Shown here: piece after piece, positions 43,839 through 52,429 of the stretch
Layout of the letters: each line of letters opens with the position of its first letter
Numbering within the stretch: the first letter of the stretch is position 1
NCBI RefSeq assembly: GCF_017168235.1
Contig: NZ_JABFAO010000004.1
Coordinates: 62,001 to 126,000, forward strand
DNA from: Rhodococcus sp. KRD197
GTDB lineage: Bacteria; Actinomycetota; Actinomycetes; Mycobacteriales; Mycobacteriaceae
Direction of reading: 5' to 3'
DNA length: 64,000 nucleotides
Notes under the pieces: generated by a model
Seen by the model: the letters and a program-made list of their open reading frames with translations, nothing else
Told to the model about the DNA's origin: nothing
Database searches by the model: none
Position numbers and translations under genes: made by a program

Positions 43839-44719
43839 ACCAAACTCCTTGTCTTGACCGCGAACAGGCCTTGCGGGCGGGCTTGGAGGAAGATCACGAT
43901 GAGGACGAACACGATGACCTTCGCGATCGATGCGGTCGTGCTGTACTCGATGAACGAGTTCAGGATGCCGAGTGCGAACGCGGCGATGACTGCGCCCTTG
44001 ATCTGTCCGAGGCCGCCGACGACGACGACGAGGAAGGCGTCGATCAGGTAGCTCTGGCCGACGGTGGAACTGGTCGACCCGATGAGTGTCAGTGCGACTC
44101 CGGCGACTCCGGCGAGTCCGGAGCCGATGAAGAACGTCGAGATGTCGGTCCTGCGACTCGAGATGCCTGAGGTTTCGGCGAGATCGCGGTTCTGCACCAC
44201 AGCGCGGATGCGTCGACCCATCGGACTCTTCTTGAGCGCGACCGACAGTGCGATGACGCAGATGATCGCGAGTACGAGGATGAAGATGCGGGTCTTGGGG
44301 ACGACGGCACCGAGGATGTCGACGCCGCCCGTCAACCAAGCGGGGGAGACGACGTTGACCGCCGGCGCCCCGAAGATGTCTCGGGCCAGCTGTTGCAGTA
44401 CGAGTCCGACGCCGAACGTGACGAGCAGAGTGTCCAGCGGTCGGTGGTACATCCGCTGGATGAGGGTGACCTCGAGCAGGACGCCCATGGCGCCGCCGAC
44501 GAGGAATCCGACAATCAGCGAGATGAACAGTGACGCTCCGCCGGTGGAGAGAACCTGCTGCACGACGTACGCGGTGTACGACCCGGCCATGATGAACTCA
44601 CCGTGGGCCATGTTGATGACGCCCATCTGACCGAACGTCAGCGACAGGCCCAGAGCGGCGAGCAAGAGGATCGATCCGATACTCAGGCCGGTGAACAGCT
44701 GCCCGACTACGACATCCAT
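43835..44719 (-). CDS. urtB: Urea ABC transporter permease
   Basis: This 294-aa LivH/UrtB-type permease has 'LSLTFGQMGVINMAHGEF' near the N-terminus and 'RAVVQNRDLAETSGI' in the cytoplasmic loop. It is separated from urtA by 89 bp that contain a long perfect hairpin, and overlaps urtC by 4 bp. Confidence 0.93.
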   Translation of the reverse strand: MDVVVGQLFTGLSIGSILLLAALGLSLTFGQMGVINMAHGEFIMAGSYTAYVVQQVLSTGGASLFISLIVGFLVGGAMGVLLEVTLIQRMYHRPLDTLLVTFGVGLVLQQLARDIFGAPAVNVVSPAWLTGGVDILGAVVPKTRIFILVLAIICVIALSVALKKSPMGRRIRAVVQNRDLAETSGISSRRTDISTFFIGSGLAGVAGVALTLIGSTSSTVGQSYLIDAFLVVVVGGLGQIKGAVIAAFALGILNSFIEYSTTASIAKVIVFVLIVIFLQARPQGLFAVKTRSLV

Positions 44720-44747
44720 ATGAGGCTCCTTCTAGGCGGCTGCGCCA

Positions 44748-44793
44748 CATGTGAGTGGAAATACATAGCGGGCTATGTATTTCCACTCACATG
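44748..44793 (-). terminator. Perfect 22-bp hairpin between urtA and urtB
   Basis: Arms 44748-44769 and 44772-44793 are exact reverse complements with a 2-nt loop. The hairpin starts 16 nt after the urtA stop (reading leftward) and ends 29 nt before the urtB start. No T-run follows. Likely a partial terminator or RNA-stabilising stem giving more binding protein than permease, as often seen after binding-protein genes. Confidence 0.75.
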
Positions 44794-44808
44794 CGCGGAG
44801 CGCCTGGG

Positions 44809-46083
44809 TCAGTTGAGGTCGTCGGCCCAGTCGTAGGTTTCGAGGAACGGATCGGGCTCGATCGGTGCCGGCGACTCCCAGATGGTGTAGATCAGACCGT
44901 CGGGGCGGATCTCACCGATACGCGCGGTCTTGGTGATGTGGTGATTGTCGCCGTCGATGGTCACTTCGCCTTCCGGTGCTGCGAAGCTGACGCCGTCTGC
45001 GGCTGCCTGAATGTCACTGACTGCGAACGAGTCCGCCTTCTCTACGGTGTTCTTCCACAGGTAGACCGAGGTGTACGCGGCCTCCATCGGATCCGATGTG
45101 GGCTTGTTCTCGCCGTACTTCGCCTTGTAGGCGGCGACGAATGCGGCGTTCTCCGGAGTGTCGACGGTCTGGTAGTAGTTCCAGGAGGTGAGCTGGCCGG
45201 CGATGTTCTCCGCACCGATGCCTGCAACCTCTTCCTCGGCGATCGACACCGAGATCACCGGCATGTCCGCAGCATTGAGGCCGGCGTTGGTGTACTCGCG
45301 GAAGAACGCGACATTGGAATCGCCGTTGAGGGTGTTGAACACGGCGTCGGCGTCTGCTGCGCGCACCTTGTTGATGATGGTGGAGAAGTCGGTGGAGCCG
45401 AGTGGGGTGTAGTCCTCGCCGAGGATCTCGATGCCGTTGGCCTCGGCGTACGCCTTGATCTCGCGGTTGGCGGTCTGAGGGAAGACGTAGTCGCTACCGA
45501 CCAGATACAGCGAGGTGACGCCCTGTTCCTTGAGGTAGTCCAGGGCGGGAATGATCTGCTGGTTGGTTGTCGCACCGGTGTAGAAGATGTTCTCCGATGC
45601 TTCGAGGCCCTCGTACTGCACGGGGTAGTACAGCAGCGCGTCGTTGTCCTCGAAAACCGGGAGCATCGCCTTGCGCGAGGAGGAAGTCCAGCCGCCGAAC
45701 ACTGCTGCGACACAGTCGCTGCTGATCAGCTTCTCCGCCTTCTCGGCGAATACGGTGGGCTCCGACGCGCCGTCCTCGGCGACGACCTCGATCTGCTTGC
45801 CGTTGACTCCGCCGGAGGCGTTGATCTCCTCGACGGCCAGTGCGATCGAATCACGCACTGTCACTTCGCTGATGGCCATCGTGCCGGAGAGGGAGTTGAG
45901 CGATCCGACCTTGATGGTGTCACCGGAGGTGTCTACGCAGGACTCGACGGCACTTGCGCCGTCACCGGTGTCGGTGTCACCGGCACGGCTACCGCACGCG
46001 GTGAGTGCCAAACCGACCATTGCCAGTGCAGCTGGGGCAACCAGCGCACGAGTAGCAAACTTGTTGGAGGGAAAAGCAGGCAT
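44809..46083 (-). CDS. urtA: Urea ABC transporter substrate-binding lipoprotein
   Basis: The 424-aa protein has a lipoprotein signal with lipobox LTAC (Cys about residue 30) and the UrtA-type binding fold ('[17 protein letters not shown]', '[18 protein letters not shown]', '[10 protein letters not shown]'). It captures urea or short amides outside the membrane and delivers them to UrtBC. The ATG at 46083 gives the complete signal peptide. No urease genes are seen nearby. Confidence 0.93.
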   Translation of the reverse strand: MPAFPSNKFATRALVAPAALAMVGLALTACGSRAGDTDTGDGASAVESCVDTSGDTIKVGSLNSLSGTMAISEVTVRDSIALAVEEINASGGVNGKQIEVVAEDGASEPTVFAEKAEKLISSDCVAAVFGGWTSSSRKAMLPVFEDNDALLYYPVQYEGLEASENIFYTGATTNQQIIPALDYLKEQGVTSLYLVGSDYVFPQTANREIKAYAEANGIEILGEDYTPLGSTDFSTIINKVRAADADAVFNTLNGDSNVAFFREYTNAGLNAADMPVISVSIAEEEVAGIGAENIAGQLTSWNYYQTVDTPENAAFVAAYKAKYGENKPTSDPMEAAYTSVYLWKNTVEKADSFAVSDIQAAADGVSFAAPEGEVTIDGDNHHITKTARIGEIRPDGLIYTIWESPAPIEPDPFLETYDWADDLN

Positions 46084-46167
46084 CTTTGACGCCCTTTCGC
46101 TTGTATACGGACCTGTATTCGCGATTGCAGACATTAAGGGCCGGTTATTGCGTAAATGTGTTGTGCG

Positions 46168-46183
46168 GTGACAAGTTCGTTTC
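46168..46183. promoter_or_regulatory. Possible GlnR half-box upstream of urtA
   Basis: On the leftward strand the site reads GAAAC-N6-GTCAC, matching half of the actinobacterial GlnR pattern (alternating GTnAC and GAAAC with 6-nt spacers), about 85 nt before urtA. Flanking half-sites at the right spacing are poor. Nitrogen control would suit a urea importer. Confidence 0.3.
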
Positions 46184-46266
46184 GAGGATTACCAGTGTGT
46201 AAACACCCCAGGTCGGCCCGGTTTGTCGGGTTCGTGCTGGAACGGTGCTGAAAGAATGACAATCCT

Positions 46267-46300
46267 GCTTGACTTTTGGTGACAAGTCGGCTTGACTTTT
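46267..46300. repeat. Direct repeat GCTTGACTTTT x2 before the XRE gene
   Basis: GCTTGACTTTT occurs at 46267-46277 and 46290-46300, 23 bp apart (about two helical turns), the second ending 3 nt before the XRE start codon. Repeats on one face of the helix in front of a small HTH gene suggest an autoregulatory site. Confidence 0.5.
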
Positions 46301-46303
46301 CCC

Positions 46304-46513
46304 ATGCGCGACGCACCGAGGACCAACAAGGTGCGCGACTACCGCAAAGCCGCGCGGCTCACACAGGCGGAACTGGGCAAGGCGTGCGGAGTCAGCAGGC
46401 AGAGCATCGTTTCGGTGGAGGGTGGCGACTATGCGCCGAGCGTCTACCTCGGCCTGAAACTTGCGAAAGCTCTGGGCACCACTGTCGAAATACTGTTCGC
46501 AGGCGAGGAGTGA
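46304..46513 (+). CDS. Small XRE-family transcriptional regulator
   Basis: This 69-aa protein is essentially a single Cro/C1-type HTH: 'RKAARLTQAELGKACGVSRQSIVSVEGG' then 'APSVYLGLKLAKALGTTVEILF'. It belongs to the YozG-like small regulators that are usually paired with a membrane protein, here the next gene. No Shine-Dalgarno is visible; translation may be leaderless. Confidence 0.85.
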   Translation: MRDAPRTNKVRDYRKAARLTQAELGKACGVSRQSIVSVEGGDYAPSVYLGLKLAKALGTTVEILFAGEE

Positions 46514-46518
46514 CGAGC

Positions 46519-47049
46519 ATGAGTACCTTCACCAAAGCAATGCGCTTCGTCGGAGATCTGGACGACGAGTTCTACCACGACGAGCGTCAGCGAGACGTCT
46601 GGAACGAGGCCTCGGCCATAGGGTTTCAGCTGTTCCTCTGGTGCTCTCTGATTGCCGGGGCGGTTCTTCCGTGGGTCGCCGGGGTCCCCGGAAGTTACAC
46701 GGCCCTCGGAATACTCCTGGTCCTACTGACGATCAGCTGGATCGTCACGGCGTACACCAAGAGTCGCGGCGTGGACATGCAGACCTCGCAGAAACTGATA
46801 CGGCCGAGACTGTTCCTGTACCTGGGGCTCTACTTCACCGCAGCTATCGGCATAGTGGTGACGCTGGTCTTCTCCGATGCAGACGGAAGCGTCCGGTCGC
46901 CGACGATCGTCGGCATGGTTTTCGGTGCAATTCTCGGGCTGGTGTGCGCCGCATACGGTATCGCCCGCAGCAAACGCCTCGCGCGCGAGGACGAGATCGA
47001 GGCCGAGAACCTCGAACGGAGCGAACTGCTCGAACGCAACGGGGAGTGA
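46519..47049 (+). CDS. Membrane protein paired with the small XRE regulator
   Basis: The 176-aa protein has about four transmembrane segments (residues about 35-55, 60-80, 97-117, 128-148), an acidic N-terminus ('DLDDEFYHDERQR') and an acidic, charged C-terminal tail ('AREDEIEAENLERSELLE'). The family function is unknown to me. The ATG at 46519 follows GAGGAG by 8 nt; a GTG at 46510 overlapping the XRE stop is the alternative. An XRE/membrane pair of this kind is common in Gram-positives. Confidence 0.7.
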   Translation: MSTFTKAMRFVGDLDDEFYHDERQRDVWNEASAIGFQLFLWCSLIAGAVLPWVAGVPGSYTALGILLVLLTISWIVTAYTKSRGVDMQTSQKLIRPRLFLYLGLYFTAAIGIVVTLVFSDADGSVRSPTIVGMVFGAILGLVCAAYGIARSKRLAREDEIEAENLERSELLERNGE

Positions 47050-47136
47050 GCGGCACGAATGCCCGCGCTGGTGGATGTCACTATTCCGCTCGAGAACGAG
47101 GAAATCTGACAGCCCAGTCCAGTACGGTCGCCTCTC

Positions 47137-48183
47137 ATGGGGAGAGGCGCAAAGTACACAGAGACCGGACCGACGCAGATCGGTGACAACGTTTGGGCGT
47201 TCATGTGGGAGCCCGGAAGCTGGGGGGAGACCAACACCGGGGTGCTCGTGGACCCCGGCGCGGCCACGATGGTGCTCGACACCGTGTGGGATACGGTCCG
47301 GGCCGAGCAGATCGCCGCTGAGACCGCCGAGCTGGTGGGTGACGCACCGATCACCGAGGTGATCAACACTCACTCCGACGGAGATCACTGGTGGGGCAAC
47401 GACACCGTTCCCGCCGACGCCCGAATCACGACGAGCGCTGCATCTCTGCATGCGATGAAGGAGGAGACGCCGCCCGCGGGTGTCGACGCGTTCGCCACGC
47501 TCGGTTCGTTGGTCAGGCGAGTACCGGGTCCGGTCGGTGCGATGGGTGGCTACATGAACAGGATTCGCGGTGGGGCCGCATTTCCGCGCACGCGTCCGCG
47601 ACTGCCCGATCACACCTTCGAGTCGACCGAGACGATCACCGTCGGGCACCGGGACGTGCAGCTTCGATTCCTCGGCCCGGCCCACACCGAGGGTGATCTG
47701 ATCGCCCACGTGCCCGATTGCGGCGTGGTATTCACCGGCGACCTGCTGTTCATCGAGTCGACGCCGGTCTTGTGGTTCGGCCCGCTCGGCAACTGGATCG
47801 ATGCCCTGAACCACCTGATATCGCTCGACGCGGCCGTGTATCTGCCCGGTCATGGTCCGCAGTGCGGGGTTGCCGAGATTCGGGAACTCCGCGAGTACTG
47901 GCTGTGGGTCGATGCCGCCGGCAGGGAACAGTACAAGGCTGGTGTCGGGTCGGCGACCGCGGCACGGAACATGCTGTCCTCGCCCGAGTTTCGACGCTTT
48001 GCGCACTGGGATTCGCCGGAACGGCTGGTACTGAGCATGTCCACGTTGTACCGCCTGTGGCACGGTGAACCGGCCGCACCACCCACACTCGCTCGAAGAG
48101 CAAAAGCGTTCGCCGACGCCGGTTCACTGCTGCGGGCGGGCGGACCGACAGGCGTCAGGTTGCGGCGTGGCTACGGGCGCTGA
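47137..48183 (+). CDS. Metallo-beta-lactamase-fold hydrolase
   Basis: This 348-aa protein has an MBL domain with 'THSDGDHWWGN' (the second His of the usual H-x-H-x-DH motif is Asp), 'LGPAHTEGDLIAHVP', 'VFTGDLLF' and 'YLPGHGP'. The substituted motif occurs in a known MBL subgroup, so the protein may still bind metal. Substrate unknown. Its last 29 bp overlap the converging membrane-protein gene. Confidence 0.8.
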   Translation: MGRGAKYTETGPTQIGDNVWAFMWEPGSWGETNTGVLVDPGAATMVLDTVWDTVRAEQIAAETAELVGDAPITEVINTHSDGDHWWGNDTVPADARITTSAASLHAMKEETPPAGVDAFATLGSLVRRVPGPVGAMGGYMNRIRGGAAFPRTRPRLPDHTFESTETITVGHRDVQLRFLGPAHTEGDLIAHVPDCGVVFTGDLLFIESTPVLWFGPLGNWIDALNHLISLDAAVYLPGHGPQCGVAEIRELREYWLWVDAAGREQYKAGVGSATAARNMLSSPEFRRFAHWDSPERLVLSMSTLYRLWHGEPAAPPTLARRAKAFADAGSLLRAGGPTGVRLRRGYGR

Positions 48184-49003
48184 CGCGTCGGACCACGGCG
48201 AAGGCGATCAGACCGGCCACCACAAGTGCGATGCCGAGCCACACCGGACCGGAATCGGTGATCAGTAGGGCCGCGCCGACGATTCCGACGAACGTGGGGA
48301 ACCAGGCGAAGAGATCGATGAGCGGTAGCGGCGGGTCCGTCGGTATCCCCGCCGCCATCTCGGCCTTGTTCGGCGCCACATCGGGGTACCACTCGGTGAA
48401 CGCGACGGCGAACAGCATCGCGCCGATCTGCAGAATCCAACCGGTCCAGAAGTTGTCCGAGGAGTGCAGGACGATGATGCCGAACAGGCCCACGGTCGCC
48501 GAGAACGAGAAAGCCAACGCCCACGCGAGCGTGATCCGGTAGTTGACTGTCAAGAAGAGCGGGTTGTCCCACATCTCCGGGTCGACCTGTTCCTTCGCAT
48601 ACTCCAGGGTGAACGGATTGCGTAGCAGTATCGAGCCGAACGCGAAGACCACCAGTGCGAAGTTGGTCATCTCGCCGGACCACAACTCCATCCACGAGAT
48701 GACCTCGGCAGATGCGAACAGGCCGATGGCGGCGATGATGGCGAAGTAGGCCACGTCGAACAGTTCCATCGCCTTGATCCTGGGGCGCCCGGTTCGATCG
48801 GTCGGCTTGCTTCGCTTCGCCCGCCGCTGGTGCCCGAGCACGAGGAACAGCAGCGCCATGCCCAGCGAGATGCTCGCCGCCTCTTCGAAGCGACCCGGGC
48901 CGACGATCAGCGACATCGCTATCCACGGCGCAAGCCCCGAGAGCGGAGATTCGACAAACGCATCGATCAGGCTGCGCCTGGGGGTGGCACTCTCGTCGGC
49001 CAT
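48155..49003 (-). CDS. Multispanning membrane protein of unknown function
   Basis: The 282-aa protein has about seven hydrophobic segments and a Lys/Arg-rich loop ('HQRRAKRSKPTDRTGRPRIK'). 'EWYPDVAPNKAEMAAGIPTDPPLP' lies between late helices. No transporter or enzyme motif is recognised. The ATG at 49003 was chosen; it is separated from ramB by 86 bp on the same strand. Confidence 0.65.
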   Translation of the reverse strand: MADESATPRRSLIDAFVESPLSGLAPWIAMSLIVGPGRFEEAASISLGMALLFLVLGHQRRAKRSKPTDRTGRPRIKAMELFDVAYFAIIAAIGLFASAEVISWMELWSGEMTNFALVVFAFGSILLRNPFTLEYAKEQVDPEMWDNPLFLTVNYRITLAWALAFSFSATVGLFGIIVLHSSDNFWTGWILQIGAMLFAVAFTEWYPDVAPNKAEMAAGIPTDPPLPLIDLFAWFPTFVGIVGAALLITDSGPVWLGIALVVAGLIAFAVVRRVSARSHAAT

Positions 49004-49089
49004 GCAATCGATCCTGCATCCACGGAGGCGTCCGAGTAAACAACCCGACAGGGTGAAATCCGACAGGGTGAGATCTGCGGGTGCGGGGG

Positions 49090-50502
49090 TCAGCGGACCA
49101 GATACGGAGACACCGAACTGCGGTGCTCGTCGATGTCCAGATCCTTGCCGAGGGGCGGGAAGGCGCGCTGCGGACAGTTCGAACGCTCGCAGACGCGACA
49201 GCCCGCGCCGATGGGGGTGGCCACCGCGGCGCCGTGCACGTCCAAGCCGTCGGCATAGACGAGCCGGCCGGCATGCCGGATCTCGCAGCCCAGACCGATC
49301 GCGAACGTCTTGCCCGGCTGGCCGTAGCGCGCCGCGCGACGCTCGACGGTTCGGGCGATCCAGAGGTAGCTGCGTCCGTCGGGCATCTCGGCGATCTGGG
49401 TCATGATCTTGCCGGGATAGGCGAAGGTCTCGTAGACGTTCCACAGCGGACAGGTGCCGCCACTCGACGAGAAGTGGAACCCCGTCGCCGATTGCCGCTT
49501 CGACATGTTGCCGGCCCGATCGACACGGACGAAAGAGAACGGGACGCCTCGCAGTGCGGGGCGCTGGAGGGTCGAGAGTCGATGACAGATGGTTTCGTAG
49601 CTGACGGAGAAGAACGCGGATAGACGTTCGATGTCGTAGCGGTACTCCTCGGCCACATCGTGGAACTGGTGATATGGCAGCACCGTGGCAGCGGCGAAGT
49701 AGTTGGCGAAGCCGAGAACGGCGAGCTTTCTGGATGCTTCGCTCGTGAATGCGCCCTCCGCGACCATCGTGTCCAGGAGGTCTGCGCACTCCAGGTAGGC
49801 GAGTTCGGCTGCGAACCTGAACACCCGTTGTCCACCCGAGAGATGCGGCGAGATCTCCAACAGGCGCGTCTCGGGATCGAAGCGATGCAGCACGTTCTCA
49901 CCGAGATCGATCCGGTGCACGATCTGCACCTCATGCACCGTCTGCAATCGCTTGGCGATCTCGCCGGCCACATCGGCGCGATGAAACCGGATGCGAGAGG
50001 TGAGCTCCTCCGCCGCTGTATCCAACTCGTGCAGGTAGTTCTGGCGCTGGTAGAAGTAGTCGCGGACTTCCTCGTGCGGCTTGGAAATCGAGCCACTTCC
50101 GCTGCCGTCGCTGAAGCGTTCCTCCGTTGCGGCGGCCAGCTGAGCGGTGGTGTTTCGGTAGCGGCGATGCATGTTGACCATCGCTCGCGCCAACTGCGGA
50201 TGGGACGAGACCATCTGTGCGATCTCGTGTGCATCGGCGGCGATGCCCATGTCCTGGTCGAGCGCGACCTCGCGGAGTTCGGCGACCAGGCGCGTGTCGT
50301 CCTCGGAGGAAAAGAAGGAGGTGTCGACGCCGAACACCTCGGAGATGCGCAGAAGCACAGGGACCGTCAGCGGGCGCACGTCGTGCTCGATCTGATTGAG
50401 ATAGCTGGCCGAAATCTCGAGCCGTCCAGCGAGCGCAACCTGGCTCATCTTGCGTTCGGTGCGTAGCTGCCGCAACCGCGCACCGACGAAGGTCTTCGAC
50501 AT
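49090..50502 (-). CDS. ramB: RamB-like regulator of acetate/glyoxylate metabolism
   Basis: The 470-aa protein has an N-terminal XRE HTH ('RKMSQVALAGRLEISASYLNQIEHDVRPLT'), a central IrrE-like/short-chain-acyl domain and a C-terminal Cys-containing region ('GCRVCERSNCPQRAFP'). It is divergent from aceA, the position of RamB in mycobacteria and corynebacteria, where it controls isocitrate lyase and its own gene. The ATG at 50502 gives the standard N-terminus. Confidence 0.92.
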   Translation of the reverse strand: MSKTFVGARLRQLRTERKMSQVALAGRLEISASYLNQIEHDVRPLTVPVLLRISEVFGVDTSFFSSEDDTRLVAELREVALDQDMGIAADAHEIAQMVSSHPQLARAMVNMHRRYRNTTAQLAAATEERFSDGSGSGSISKPHEEVRDYFYQRQNYLHELDTAAEELTSRIRFHRADVAGEIAKRLQTVHEVQIVHRIDLGENVLHRFDPETRLLEISPHLSGGQRVFRFAAELAYLECADLLDTMVAEGAFTSEASRKLAVLGFANYFAAATVLPYHQFHDVAEEYRYDIERLSAFFSVSYETICHRLSTLQRPALRGVPFSFVRVDRAGNMSKRQSATGFHFSSSGGTCPLWNVYETFAYPGKIMTQIAEMPDGRSYLWIARTVERRAARYGQPGKTFAIGLGCEIRHAGRLVYADGLDVHGAAVATPIGAGCRVCERSNCPQRAFPPLGKDLDIDEHRSSVSPYLVR

Positions 50503-50974
50503 GCGCACAGGTTACGCCTGCGAAGAAGGGGCTTAACAGCATTCGCGTCGGGCACCGCGGCGACTCTCCCGCTCGCAGTCGAGCGTCGGCGAATCAGGTG
50601 TGACCCGGGGCGCGAACCAAAGTGATTGCTGTCACAGCGGCTTGGCTATCTTGCTCGATTCAGACGTTTTTACAGGAAACTCGAGAGGGTCAAAAAGACC
50701 GTATGACCCGTTTACGAAATCCCCGTCACGAACTGCGGATTCACCCTACTGGCGAGTAGTGATGCTGTCCGATCCGAGAGGTTGCGGCCTCACAAAAATT
50801 AGCAACGTTAGCAAGGTGCGGTGAAAACCTAGCCGAGATTGGCACTAGCAACAGGTAGACGGGCCTTTTTCGTTGTGTCATTGTTTTGAAGAACACCCGC
50901 AGGGCCTGGCAACGGTGTGAAGAATTTCCGCAGCGAGCCGGCCGATCAGATCAGAAAAAGATACGGAGCTGACG
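50503..50974. promoter_or_regulatory. ramB-aceA divergent control region with TAGCAA repeats
   Basis: This 472-bp gap holds no convincing gene. TAGCAA occurs at 50800-50805, 50809-50814 and 50846-50851, the first two within 'TTAGCAACGTTAGCAA'. Known RamB sites contain similar GCAAA/GCAA cores, so these are candidate operators. The section is also long enough for a substantial aceA leader; no recognised riboswitch was seen. Confidence 0.5.
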
Positions 50975-52264
50975 ATGTCGACCACCGGCACACCGAAGAC
51001 CACCGAAGAGATCCAGAAGGATTGGGACACCAATCCCCGCTGGAACGGCGTGACACGCAACTACACCGCCGAGCAGGTTTCGAAGCTGCAGGGCACTGTC
51101 GTCGAAGAGGCAACACTTGCTCGTCGCGGCTCGGAGATCCTGTGGGATCTCGTCAACAACGAGGACTACATCAACTCGCTCGGAGCCCTCACCGGTAACC
51201 AGGCAGTTCAGCAGGTCCGCGCCGGTCTGCGCGCCATCTACCTCTCCGGCTGGCAGGTCGCCGGCGATGCCAACCTCTCGGGCCACACGTACCCGGACCA
51301 GAGCCTCTACCCGGCCAACTCGGTGCCGTCCGTCGTGCGCCGCATCAACAACGCGCTGCTGCGCGCCGACGAGATCGCCAAGGTCGAGGGCGACACGTCC
51401 GTGCAGAACTGGCTCGCTCCCGTCGTCGCCGACGCCGAGGCCGGCTTCGGTGGCGCTCTCAACGCATACGAGCTGCAGAAGGCCATGATCGCTGCCGGCG
51501 CTGCCGGCGTGCACTGGGAAGACCAGCTCGCGTCGGAGAAGAAGTGCGGCCACCTCGGCGGCAAGGTCCTCATCCCGACCCAGCAGCACATCCGTACCCT
51601 GACCTCGGCTCGCCTGGCGTCCGACGTCGCCGACGTTCCGTCGGTCATCATCGCCCGCACGGACGCCGAGGCCGCAACCCTCATCACCTCCGATGTCGAC
51701 GACCGTGACAAGGAATTCCTCGACGGCACCCGCACGGCCGAGGGCTTCTTCGGCGTCAAGAACGGCATCGAGCCCTGCATCGCCCGCGCCAAGGCATACG
51801 CGCCGTACGCCGACCTCATCTGGATGGAGACCGGTGTTCCCGATCTCGAGGTCGCCAAGCGGTTCGCCGAGTCGGTTCGCAGCGAGTTCCCCGACCAGCT
51901 GCTCGCCTACAACTGCTCGCCTTCGTTCAACTGGAAGGCGCACCTGGACGACGCGACCATCGCGAAGTTCCAGAAGGAGCTCGGCGCCATGGGCTTCAAG
52001 TTCCAGTTCATCACCCTTGCCGGCTTCCACTCGCTCAACTACGGCATGTTCGACCTGGCACACGGCTACGCCCGCGAGGGCATGACCGCCTTCGTCGACC
52101 TGCAGGAGCGCGAGTTCAAGGCAGCCGAAGAGCGCGGCTTCACCGCCATCAAGCACCAGCGTGAGGTCGGTGCAGGCTACTTCGACCGCATCGCCACCAC
52201 GGTCGACCCGAACACGTCGACGGCTGCTCTGAAGGGCTCCACCGAAGAGGGTCAGTTCCACTAA
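50975..52264 (+). CDS. aceA: Isocitrate lyase
   Basis: The 429-aa enzyme splits isocitrate to glyoxylate and succinate in the glyoxylate shunt. The catalytic signature KKCGHLGG places the active Cys at residue 191, the position known for mycobacterial Icl1. 'NCSPSFNW' and '[13 protein letters not shown]' are also family blocks. Length is typical. It is probably regulated by RamB and followed by a strong terminator. With fadB2 downstream it supports growth on acetate, fatty acids or sterols. Confidence 0.97.
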   Translation: MSTTGTPKTTEEIQKDWDTNPRWNGVTRNYTAEQVSKLQGTVVEEATLARRGSEILWDLVNNEDYINSLGALTGNQAVQQVRAGLRAIYLSGWQVAGDANLSGHTYPDQSLYPANSVPSVVRRINNALLRADEIAKVEGDTSVQNWLAPVVADAEAGFGGALNAYELQKAMIAAGAAGVHWEDQLASEKKCGHLGGKVLIPTQQHIRTLTSARLASDVADVPSVIIARTDAEAATLITSDVDDRDKEFLDGTRTAEGFFGVKNGIEPCIARAKAYAPYADLIWMETGVPDLEVAKRFAESVRSEFPDQLLAYNCSPSFNWKAHLDDATIAKFQKELGAMGFKFQFITLAGFHSLNYGMFDLAHGYAREGMTAFVDLQEREFKAAEERGFTAIKHQREVGAGYFDRIATTVDPNTSTAALKGSTEEGQFH

Positions 52265-52298
52265 GCTGTTCCGCCTCCTTCGGATCTATCAGCGCACT

Positions 52299-52338
52299 AG
52301 TCAGGCGGCCCCAGCGTTTCGCTGCGGGCCGCCTGACT
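52299..52338 (+). terminator. Terminator after aceA
   Basis: AGTCAGGCGGCCC (52299-52311) pairs with GGGCCGCCTGACT (52326-52338), with a further inner CAGCG/CGCTG stem. It starts 35 nt after the aceA stop. Confidence 0.85.
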
Positions 52339-52429
52339 CGTATGACGCCGGCTCTGGGCGTTCCCCGGCAGAGTCCCCCCATCTCACCTGAAGCTGTTGC
52401 CCAGCAACATGACTGAAAAGGAGTGTGCC

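Noticed and set aside
50600-50824. A 74-codon open frame in the ramB-aceA gap
   Set aside because: No Shine-Dalgarno, composition unlike neighbours, and it runs through the candidate regulator sites; more likely non-coding leader.
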